In this document: positions 1 to 7,132 of the stretch, in pieces
How positions within the stretch are numbered: the first letter of the stretch is position 1
How the letters are laid out: each line of letters starts with the position of its first letter
Source: Endozoicomonas elysicola
Lineage (GTDB): Bacteria > Pseudomonadota > Gammaproteobacteria > Pseudomonadales > Endozoicomonadaceae
DNA: 64,000 nt
Assembly (NCBI RefSeq): GCF_000710775.1
Contig: NZ_JOJP01000001.1
Span: 1,317,825-1,381,824 of the forward strand
Direction: 5' to 3'
The notes under the pieces: generated by a model
Databases searched by the model: none
The model's input: only the letters and a program-made list of their open reading frames with translations
What the model was told of the DNA's origin: nothing
Position numbers and translations under genes: made by a program

Positions 1-129
1 TAATAAAGCAGACATGGGTAAAGCTGTGGTGACCAGCGCGGTAAAGGTCAGGGTTGATGAGTTTTTCAGGAATTGACGTCGGCTTTTGTTGACTTCAGGA
101 GAGATTGTTTCGCTGCGATTTTTCTTCAT
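1..129 (-). CDS. Tat-exported protein, N-terminal 43 residues only (partial)
   Basis: Reading leftward from an ATG at 129 gives 43 open codons that run off the window edge. Residues 16-22 are SRRQFLK, a textbook twin-arginine motif (S/T-R-R-x-F-L-K). A moderately hydrophobic stretch rich in T, A, L and V follows, so the product is probably folded in the cytoplasm and exported by the Tat system. Many Tat substrates carry redox cofactors, but the mature domain lies outside the window and I cannot name the family. The 290 bases upstream of this start hold no gene I can support. Confidence 0.7.
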   Translation of the reverse strand, partial: MKKNRSETISPEVNKSRRQFLKNSSTLTFTALVTTALPMSALL

Positions 130-419
130 TGAGACCTATCCGTGGGCAAATGGAAGTTTACAGCTATCAGTTTCTGAAGGTATCGAAGATTGTTGGGAAA
201 ATGAACCGTTTCAAGAAACCTTCACAAAATAATTTGATGCACTGGTAGTCTTTAAGGCATCTTCGGTCACTTTATTGAGTGCTCTATGCTTTTTCTGAAA
301 ATTCACAGTCTATTGGATGTTGAGGTTAATACCTGCCCGGTGGTTGCGCTCAGTACTCCGGTGCTGGTTTTTAGGAATGGTTTCGTCGGTTTATTGATGT
401 AGGCTGCCATCCGATGACG

Positions 420-1292
420 TTATTCGGGAGCTGGCTTTTCTGCTTTTGGCGAGAACGCTTCATTCAGAAACTGTGCCACGGCACTAAGCGCTTGTTGGTG
501 GACTGTGGGGTTAGCGTTTTTATGGCCAGAGATATCAAAACCGTGACCGGCTTCCGGGTAGGTAATGCTTTGCACAGGCAGGCCCCGGGTTATCCATTTA
601 TCCGCCATTGCTTCACATTCAGCGGGGTTAACCGTTGTATCCTCACCGGCATTAATGATGAGCAACGGCGTAGGGTTGCTGTAGGTATAGCGTGCCCTTG
701 AAGGAAGCCCACAGTAGGGGTAATACACAATAGCGGCTTTGACGGACTGTAATGCATCTGGCGGTGCTGAGGCCAAAGCATAAGGTGTATCTCCTTGGTA
801 GGACAGGGCGTCGTGAATGGCCCAGCCTCCATGGGAATAACCAAGTAACGCGATATTGCTGGTATCAGCCTTTGGGTGCTGGCGGATGGCTTCTAAAGCA
901 ACGTATATATCTCCTGCCCGTTCAGCTCCCCAGAGTGCATGGCCACCACACACAGTGTCTTCATCAAGTCCACGTCCTTTATGGCTATCAACCATGACGG
1001 CCATGTATCCTTGTTTGACCAGCCACTCCATCCTCGGCTCAGCCCTTTCAGGTTTAACGCCCTCACAGCCGGGTATAATCAGCACGACAGGAAAAGGGCC
1101 GCTGCCAGTGGGCGTCTCAATTGTCATATGCGGTATGACGATATCGTTTAGCTGTTGCCAGCTGTGTGCCCTAGCAAAGATGGCGCTTTTAAACGGCCAA
1201 AGCCCGATAATAATGAGCAGTAATACTGTTAGAAAAAGGGGAATAAACAGTCGAAAGACAAGGTTTCGAGTACGGGATTTTTGACTGGTCAT
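420..1292 (-). CDS. Membrane-anchored dienelactone-hydrolase-family alpha/beta hydrolase
   Basis: The 290-residue protein has an N-terminal membrane anchor (about residues 11-31) followed by an alpha/beta-hydrolase fold. The nucleophile elbow is GYSHGG with Ser153. The acid and base of the triad are probably Asp218 (GEDTTVNP) and His250 (EAGHGFD). An N-terminal PVVLIIPGCEG strand forms the oxyanion-hole region. The family is dienelactone hydrolase-like, which hydrolyses esters or lactones; the substrate is unknown. The anchor suggests the catalytic domain sits on the periplasmic face. It is a single gene, with no operon partner seen. Confidence 0.8.
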   Translation of the reverse strand: MTSQKSRTRNLVFRLFIPLFLTVLLLIIIGLWPFKSAIFARAHSWQQLNDIVIPHMTIETPTGSGPFPVVLIIPGCEGVKPERAEPRMEWLVKQGYMAVMVDSHKGRGLDEDTVCGGHALWGAERAGDIYVALEAIRQHPKADTSNIALLGYSHGGWAIHDALSYQGDTPYALASAPPDALQSVKAAIVYYPYCGLPSRARYTYSNPTPLLIINAGEDTTVNPAECEAMADKWITRGLPVQSITYPEAGHGFDISGHKNANPTVHQQALSAVAQFLNEAFSPKAEKPAPE

Positions 1293-1520
1293 GATTTTTT
1301 ACTCCGTACTTTCTAATTGTATCAGTAAGTTGAACCTTGATTCTAAAGCACAATAATCCATGCAGGATAAGTTTGTTTATCATCGAAGGAGAAGATCAAG
1401 TCTTAGATAGTGGATGCTTTCGAAAACGGTCACTTTCAGTAGTTGCTACTGCAGCAAATACCTTCCATAAAGTGTCCAGCTGGAATTCCTGGCAACTTTG
1501 CGATTGTGAATTTACCCTGA

Positions 1521-1814
1521 TTAAAATGTAAAGCCCACACGATCAATAATCCCTGCGACCATCGCCAGATACATTAAAAAGCCCAGACCATTACCGACCC
1601 AGATGGTAGGGTTTTTGTGGTAAAGGCCATAAATCGTCCACAAAAGGGCGATGAAGGAATACATCGACCATGTTGTAAGAGACAGTCCCAGGGCGTATTG
1701 CCCATGGGAGAAGTAGAGCTTGTAAAGCTGGGGGAGTGTTGCAAGTGGGCTGATTAGCCCCATAAGGAGCATTACGGGTTCGAGTGCTTTTCCAATGCGT
1801 TCAATCAGAGTCAT
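1521..1814 (-). CDS. SemiSWEET-type (PQ-loop/MtN3) small transporter
   Basis: This 97-residue protein has three predicted transmembrane helices and the PQ-loop signature (SPLATLPQLYKLY, about residues 22-34). That is the size and layout of bacterial SemiSWEETs, which dimerise to form a sugar uniporter of the inner membrane. A WxGNGLGFLMY segment in the third helix fits the conserved Asn position of the family. Substrate specificity cannot be read from the sequence. It lies alone between the hydrolase and the zinc operon. Confidence 0.8.
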   Translation of the reverse strand: MTLIERIGKALEPVMLLMGLISPLATLPQLYKLYFSHGQYALGLSLTTWSMYSFIALLWTIYGLYHKNPTIWVGNGLGFLMYLAMVAGIIDRVGFTF

Positions 1815-1980
1815 CGCAGTCTCATCGATGGTTTATTTCTATCAGCGTATTTGGTGATCATAGAAATGCTCGCAGGAATCATCAAACCCGGTTTTTGATC
1901 AACCGTCTCAAGCGAAGAGAGCAGCCTTATCTTTATAATTGCTCTAATGGATAACTGAGATCTAACTCCTGGGTCCAATT

Positions 1981-2017
1981 AAAAAGCCTTGTAGGATTTA
2001 ATCTACAGGGCTTTTTT
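1981..2017. terminator. Intrinsic terminator, probably bidirectional
   Basis: AAAAAGCC..TGTAG and CTACA..GGGCTTTTTT form a stem flanked by A and T runs on opposite sides. It lies between two minus-strand genes and would end transcription from the zinc operon; the run of T on the plus side would also work in the other direction. Confidence 0.7.
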
Positions 2018-2061
2018 ATCAGTGCTTGCATCAGCAGGAAAGCGCATGATGCTTATGATGG

Positions 2062-2847
2062 TTAAAATAAACGCCAGAATAATTGTCGGTGTAAGTGTGT
2101 CAATAATATAAACAGCGCACCTGATAAAAACAGGGTAATGACAATACTGGCTCCGCTGGGCAGGTCAAACACCGCGGAGGCTGCCAGCCCACTTAAAATG
2201 CCCACGCTGCCTAACAACAGGCTAATCCACAGCGCTGCCTTTCCCTTTAATGAGGCGGTAAATAATGCCGGGATAACCAGCAGTGCAAACTCCAGATAGA
2301 TACCTGTCAGTTTTACGGTCACTGGCATCAGAATGGCAAAGATCAAATAAAAGCCCCTGCCTTTCATTAGTAAAGGGCGGTAAGCAATGATGGTCAGTAT
2401 CAGTGCGGTAATCACACCCAGATAGACGACGTCACTCCAGGTTGCCCAGAGCAGTTGACCATTGAGAATGGATTTCAGAAAGTCTCCACCGTGAGGGTCT
2501 TTGCTGACCAACAGCATCGCCAGAGACGCTGTAACCGCAAACAAGCATCCGATCATGGCCTCAAGGTGTTGCTTCCAATGATCTTCCAGTAGCGCGATAA
2601 GAAGACAGAACATAATGGAGAGCACCCATGGCCCCAGCATTTGTCCCAGCCAGCTGCTGGAGAACACATCAAATTGTGTAAACCAGTATTGGCTTAATGC
2701 TGCACCTAATGCGGCTACCTGTGCGACCGCCAGGTCGATAAATATGATTTTTCTTTCCAGTACCTGCTGACCAAGAACGATATTCCCAATAAGTGCAATA
2801 TACCCGCAGAGCACTGCGGGGAGGAGCCATAGGTAGTCCATGATCAC
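2062..2847 (-). CDS. znuB: ZnuB-like zinc/manganese ABC transporter permease
   Basis: The 261-residue, very hydrophobic protein has 7-8 predicted membrane helices and belongs to the ABC-3 family of metal permeases. An early segment, about residues 36-47, reads FIDLAVAQVAAL, close to the conserved HxSLxGVALG-type segment of ZnuB. It starts with GTG at 2847; the GTGA overlaps the stop of the binding-protein gene, which points to translational coupling. It should move a divalent metal, most likely Zn2+, across the inner membrane. No ATPase gene (znuC) is adjacent, so that subunit must be encoded elsewhere. An ATG three codons in is an alternative start. Confidence 0.85.
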   Translation of the reverse strand: MIMDYLWLLPAVLCGYIALIGNIVLGQQVLERKIIFIDLAVAQVAALGAALSQYWFTQFDVFSSSWLGQMLGPWVLSIMFCLLIALLEDHWKQHLEAMIGCLFAVTASLAMLLVSKDPHGGDFLKSILNGQLLWATWSDVVYLGVITALILTIIAYRPLLMKGRGFYLIFAILMPVTVKLTGIYLEFALLVIPALFTASLKGKAALWISLLLGSVGILSGLAASAVFDLPSGASIVITLFLSGALFILLTHLHRQLFWRLF

Positions 2848-3782
2848 TGTTCGATACTCTTTTGATCACTATTAACGACAAGTACCTCCAATAGCCCTGC
2901 CAGCGTTTGATCCACAAGGTCTGTTAACTGCTCATTACCAGACACTGTGAGTGGTAATTTAATCACTGGTTTACCCGTTTGCCGGTGTAACCATTCTGCA
3001 GGTTGATGATCCTGGTGCGAGGAAAAGACAATGGCGTCATAACTTGCTTTGTCCAGTCTGGTCAGTGATTGAAGGTGTGCTGTTGTCGGTGAAAGGCCCG
3101 GTTTTGGCTCCAGGTCTGCGACTTGCTCAATGTCAAGCCATTTGAACAGGTAGCGATAGGTAGCGTGCTGTCCAACCACCTTTTTCCCTTTCAGCGGTTT
3201 ACTGAGCTCTCGCCACTCATTGACATGCTGACGCCAATTGGCACGGAAACGAATGCCTCTTGCCTGGTATTGGTGAGCATTACCTGGATCAAGTGCCTGC
3301 AAACGTTGGGTGACCACTTTGGACAGTTCAGGGATATCATTAATCGCAAACTGAACGTGAGGGTTGCCATGAGCGTGGATATCCCCCATGGAGCGATCAA
3401 CATGCTGATGGGTATCCAGCATGGCTACATGATCCGAGGCAAAGATCATGGTTTCAGCATCGTTTTGCACAGACAGGTTACCACTGCGGCTCTGCAGCAT
3501 GGGTAGCCAGCCAATCTCAAGCTCAGCGCCGGAACACATGGCCAGGTCAGCCTGACGCATTTTGGCAATGAGTGATGGCCGGGCCTGAACATAGTGGGGA
3601 TCCTGCCGTGCCGTGGTGGCAGAAAAAATGTTGGCATCGGGTGCATGGGCTGAAATGAGGGCTTGCCATTCGGGCTGGCAGACGAAGATATTCAGGGCTG
3701 CTGCGGGTGTGCAGAAAATGGCTGCCGAAGCAGCCAATACAGCCTTTAAGCCCTTGGACGGTCTCAGGATGTTAGAAAGCAT
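2844..3782 (-). CDS. znuA: ZnuA-like periplasmic metal-binding protein
   Basis: This solute-binding protein of the cluster A-I (ZnuA/TroA) type has 312 residues from the ATG at 3782, which is preceded by GGAG. A TTG further upstream at 3800 is less likely. A signal peptide of about 30 residues ends near FCTPAAA. Candidate metal ligands are the His in ARQDPHYV, the cluster HQHVDRSMGDIHAHGNPH, the His in VVGQHATYR and the acidic/His region SSHQDHQP. The His-rich loop is typical of zinc-specific members. Its start overlaps the end of the outer-membrane protein gene by 11 bases, so the three genes form one operon. Confidence 0.88.
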   Translation of the reverse strand: MLSNILRPSKGLKAVLAASAAIFCTPAAALNIFVCQPEWQALISAHAPDANIFSATTARQDPHYVQARPSLIAKMRQADLAMCSGAELEIGWLPMLQSRSGNLSVQNDAETMIFASDHVAMLDTHQHVDRSMGDIHAHGNPHVQFAINDIPELSKVVTQRLQALDPGNAHQYQARGIRFRANWRQHVNEWRELSKPLKGKKVVGQHATYRYLFKWLDIEQVADLEPKPGLSPTTAHLQSLTRLDKASYDAIVFSSHQDHQPAEWLHRQTGKPVIKLPLTVSGNEQLTDLVDQTLAGLLEVLVVNSDQKSIEQ

Positions 3783-4902
3783 GGGCACCGTGCGCTCCAA
3801 AGCTCATGACATACTGAAGCATAAAGACGTTATCCTTCTCTTTATCCTGGTCTTCAGTCCTTGAGAACTGTGCCCTGATGGTGCCAAAGTGGGAGGAGTT
3901 CCAGGCCACCATTGCCGTCGCTTCTTTTTCTTTCTGATCAGTGAAGTGCACATGGTCACCATGGGCGTGTCCATCGTAAGTTTCAACCTCGCCGTAGCGA
4001 ATGCCTGCAGACCAGCTCGGGCTGAAACGATAGACGCCAGACAGGTAGTAACCACTCAGTTTATCAGGAGCGTGATCCTCATCTTTGAACTTGTTATCCA
4101 CAACGCCATCGAGCAGCATATATTCGGCAGCCAAGGTCAGGTTCCGGTATTTGTAGTTACCATCGGGAGCCCATTTCCAGACAAAATCAGTACCGTAGAG
4201 GTGTTTACCAGTCTTCCTTGCATCGTGAGAGTGGTCGTGGCCATCGTGGCTGTGGTCACTCTCTTCAAAATGGTCGGCAGTGCCATTTTTGTTGTGCAGG
4301 TAGCTCAAGCCGAATTGCCAGCTTGATGACTCAGAGATGTCGCCCCCCATCTTCATTGCTGCTGTATATACGCCAACGCTGTTCTGGTCTTCAGCGTGTT
4401 CGAGCGCTGACATTTTGTCACCACTGAACGCTTCTGCACTGAGGCGGATATAAAGATCGGTAGGCAGTACGATACTGGCACGTAGACCATCATCATAATA
4501 ATGAGTGCCCAGGTAGTCTCTATAGATACCGGGACGGGTCGTAAAGTTATCGGTATGCATATGCTGGTTATTCATATAACCAAAGTTCGATAGAAAACGT
4601 CCCGCGCGAACATTGAAACCATTGGGCAGAGCAATTGTTTCAATAAAAGCCTCTTCAAGCAGAAACTCAGTATCGTCATCGTGTGTCTCGATAACCGACG
4701 TCAGTACGCCATGAAACTTGTCGTCAATGTTGGCAGACATGCTGAGCTCAGTGTGGCCAAGACTGAATCCGTCACCCTCTTCGAACCGTCCATCAAGGAC
4801 AACACCAATCTGTGGGTTAGACAGAACATCCGCTGCCACAGACATGGAAGTTAAGGAGGCCATTAAAACTGGTAATAGCTTTATTCTCATTAGTGAGTCC
4901 AT
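3772..4902 (-). CDS. Zinc-regulated His-rich outer-membrane (porin-like) protein
   Basis: This 376-residue protein has an N-terminal signal peptide (cleavage near SMSVAA, residue 24) and alternating amphipathic strands ending in aromatic or hydrophobic residues, the pattern of an outer-membrane beta-barrel. A loop near residues 215-230 is packed with His and Asp (DHSHDGHDHSHD) and a second His cluster (HAHGDHVH) lies near the end. Both suit metal capture at the surface. First gene of a zinc operon behind a Zur box, it probably lets Zn2+ across the outer membrane when zinc is scarce. An ATG at 4890 would give a tighter signal peptide and is a reasonable alternative start. Confidence 0.75.
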   Translation of the reverse strand: MDSLMRIKLLPVLMASLTSMSVAADVLSNPQIGVVLDGRFEEGDGFSLGHTELSMSANIDDKFHGVLTSVIETHDDDTEFLLEEAFIETIALPNGFNVRAGRFLSNFGYMNNQHMHTDNFTTRPGIYRDYLGTHYYDDGLRASIVLPTDLYIRLSAEAFSGDKMSALEHAEDQNSVGVYTAAMKMGGDISESSSWQFGLSYLHNKNGTADHFEESDHSHDGHDHSHDARKTGKHLYGTDFVWKWAPDGNYKYRNLTLAAEYMLLDGVVDNKFKDEDHAPDKLSGYYLSGVYRFSPSWSAGIRYGEVETYDGHAHGDHVHFTDQKEKEATAMVAWNSSHFGTIRAQFSRTEDQDKEKDNVFMLQYVMSFGAHGAHAF

Positions 4903-5243
4903 TTATTACGAGGTGAAATTGTTATGTTATAACATTTCTTTTTCGGGGCGGGATCATACGGGTAACTACTGAGTTGAGTCAATCAAGGGAGGGGGATTTT
5001 TCCGGGAATCTGTCGGTGTCTGAATTGGCGTTATCAACTGGGCATACAACCAGTCAGATGTACAATTGGTAACACCCCCAATAAAAAAAGATGGCCATAA
5101 AGGCTGCAAATACTCGCCTGTCTCAAGCGGTAAGAACCCTCTTTAGACTTTAGGTGATGCCTGAAAATGACTAACCATCTTGTTAGTTAATTGCACAGGT
5201 AATAACGGTAAGGTACTTGAAATCGTTTAAAGGACTTATCGAT
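4903..5243. other. Intergenic region between divergent genes
   Basis: Apart from the Zur box at its left end I see no gene or strong structure here. It must contain the promoters for the leftward zinc operon and for the rightward gene starting at 5244. Confidence 0.6.
4921..4938. promoter_or_regulatory. Zur box (zinc-uptake repressor operator)
   Basis: GTTATGTTATAACATTTC contains the perfect palindrome ATGTTATAACAT and matches the known gammaproteobacterial Zur operator (GAAATGTTATA..TATAACATTTC) in 7 of 9 positions per arm. It lies about 20 bases upstream of the His-rich outer-membrane protein start, where Zn-bound Zur would block transcription of the outer-membrane protein, znuA and znuB genes. 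Confidence 0.85.
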
Positions 5244-5681
5244 ATGGCCAGACCTTACTTTTTTGAAGAGCCGTCACTCAACGGCATATTTTGGGGGGAC
5301 AGAGACAAAATCCCTCTTCACCTGATGAACCCTGACATTGAAAAGGCGCTAAAGATCTTCCGCCAGATGGAAGAGTTCCTGTACATCGAGTTTAAATTGG
5401 GAAAGCCTACTTATGTATTTCTGATGCAGGATATCTGCCCATCCACAAGGTATGACTGGGCAAAGGTCTCGATTACTGATCGTAGCGATATGAAGTACGT
5501 GTTCGTTTACAATGACCCTCATCCTGAAGAACGGTGGTGGATTGATTACCAGCCCGTTGATGAGTCCGGTATCCCGGTCAGTACCGAGCGGTGTGTCGGC
5601 TGGTTTATTAATGAGTTTGCAGCATTTAAAAAGGCCAAGGAGATACTCGCGCAACCGGACAGGGTCAGCAAAGTAAACTGA
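5244..5681 (+). CDS. Conserved-looking hypothetical protein, 145 residues
   Basis: I do not recognise this family. The ATG at 5244 is chosen because AAGGA lies nine bases upstream; a TTG 27 bases earlier has no ribosome site. The product is soluble and rich in aromatic residues (YFFEEP, WWIDY, GWFIN), with no signal peptide or membrane segment. It ends in a short helix with basic residues. It stands alone, flanked by unrelated genes. Confidence 0.6.
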   Translation: MARPYFFEEPSLNGIFWGDRDKIPLHLMNPDIEKALKIFRQMEEFLYIEFKLGKPTYVFLMQDICPSTRYDWAKVSITDRSDMKYVFVYNDPHPEERWWIDYQPVDESGIPVSTERCVGWFINEFAAFKKAKEILAQPDRVSKVN

Positions 5682-5836
5682 CAGGTGGTGTTGTTGCCCC
5701 TAGGTTATTTGACCAGCGTTATAACGCTGTACGATCTTACGACTGTATGGAAACAGGGCAAAGCAAGGAGCCGTTTCTGGGAGCGGCTGTCCAGTGAATC
5801 GGATGGTATGATGTCATGTGGTTAAGTTCCTGCTTA

Positions 5837-6322
5837 TTACGAGTAACCTGACTCACATTCACCCTTAAACGGTTCCGTGGTTTGATGCAGCAGTTCTAAA
5901 CGGCCATTCTCAATGATGTAGTAATAGGTAAATGCCCAGTCTGGTAGATCTTCGTCGTAAGTATCAGCGATGTATGGGTTAATAATCAGTAGTTTGCTGT
6001 TTTTCGAATAGCATGATCCATCCGATGAATTGACCGGCATCGTAATATTACCAGTATCCACATCGACTATTGTTACTACCTGGCACGCAGTGCCGCAACC
6101 AAAGGCTGTCAGGATGTATTTACCAGCGAAATTTGGTGCTCTTCCAATCAGAAGCATAAGTTTGTCTTTTAAATATTCAGCATCAGGGTGGCTATCAAGA
6201 TTGACTTGTTTAAGGGTGCTGTTTGAGTAGGAATCGGTGGGGAAGTCATTAAAGCGATATTCTTTTGCTCCCGCACTGACGGTAATGAATAGTGTACTTA
6301 TAGTGATGAGTAATCTGAGCAT
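5837..6322 (-). CDS. Exported hypothetical protein with conserved GCGTxC segment
   Basis: The 161-residue protein has a clear Sec signal peptide (MLRLLITISTLFITVSAGA). The mature part has NFAGKYILTAFGCGTACQVV followed by DVDTGNI, a pattern I associate with a family of uncharacterised periplasmic proteins. The two Cys of GCGTAC and later cysteines (GSCYS, GECES) could form disulfides. The start has a GGAAAG ribosome site. No function can be assigned. Confidence 0.65.
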   Translation of the reverse strand: MLRLLITISTLFITVSAGAKEYRFNDFPTDSYSNSTLKQVNLDSHPDAEYLKDKLMLLIGRAPNFAGKYILTAFGCGTACQVVTIVDVDTGNITMPVNSSDGSCYSKNSKLLIINPYIADTYDEDLPDWAFTYYYIIENGRLELLHQTTEPFKGECESGYS

Positions 6323-6381
6323 TATTCTTTCCGTGAATTATGAATGCGGTATTCAATGACCTGTTCGCTGCAATTTTTTGT

Positions 6382-6720
6382 TCATGGCTGATTTGTGAAT
6401 GTTATCACTGGCCACTCTGCCTCAAAACCAATAACGATGTCACGACAGCACAGACCGAAATGCCAGGCTGGGTGATTGCTGGGTTTAGAGTCAAATCGAA
6501 TAATGTCCCATGGCAAGTTGAAATCCAGAAAGGTGTCCAATGGATCTCGTTCCGCCTCTATGTAGCTGACTTTCAAGTGGTTAAATACGGCGGTTCCTTC
6601 ATTATCCAAATCATCCCAGGGAGCAACGGTTAATTCTAACCGATCTTCCGATATGCTCAGTCTCTTGACTGCATGGGTTCCAAGTGAGCGAAATAACAAT
6701 TCTGAGATGGATGTTGTCAT
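6382..6720 (-). CDS. Hypothetical protein, 112 residues
   Basis: Small soluble protein with no signal peptide and no recognised motif. It has a beta-rich middle (LELTVAPWDDLDN) and a C-terminal segment with two adjacent Cys (HFGLCCRD). It sits 59 bases upstream of, and on the same strand as, the exported protein at 5837-6322, so co-transcription is possible. The ribosome site is weak. Confidence 0.5.
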   Translation of the reverse strand: MTTSISELLFRSLGTHAVKRLSISEDRLELTVAPWDDLDNEGTAVFNHLKVSYIEAERDPLDTFLDFNLPWDIIRFDSKPSNHPAWHFGLCCRDIVIGFEAEWPVITFTNQP

Positions 6721-7132
6721 AAATAGAGTTTTTTCCCGTGCGTGTTTTTCCTTCAGTATGATGAATCAGGCACGTTTATGCGACAGTCAATAGGAAGGGA
6801 GGGTGGGGATTCTTGCTATATTTGCAAGATGCATCACAAGCAAGTTACCGGTTATCCATATTTTTAAATTCACAGGATTGAAATAAACAGTATTCATCAC
6901 GTGAACGCATTGTCTAAAAATAAATGAGCATGAAATTGAATATGTCCCAGAACATTTGTAATGTTCTCGCTTGGTAAACTTCATATTGTCATTTCCTGAT
7001 GAGTTACGTGTATAGAGTTATCCCCAAATTCTCATCAAGGAACTTCCTGCCTTCTTCTTACTCAAAAGCGCAAGAGTGTGTTGAGCTTAAGCCTGATTGA
7101 TCAGTTTTAAAACATCGAGTTTGAATCATCCA
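6721..7132. other. Intergenic region with one operator-like palindrome
   Basis: No convincing gene. A perfect inverted repeat AGAACATT-TGT-AATGTTCT lies at 6949-6967 and could be a protein-binding site for either flanking gene. A 65-codon minus-strand reading frame here lacks supporting features. Confidence 0.4.

Noticed and set aside
6787-6984. 65-codon minus-strand frame upstream of the repeat protein
   Set aside because: Composition looks like random AT-rich sequence and a palindrome overlaps its start; no supporting family features.
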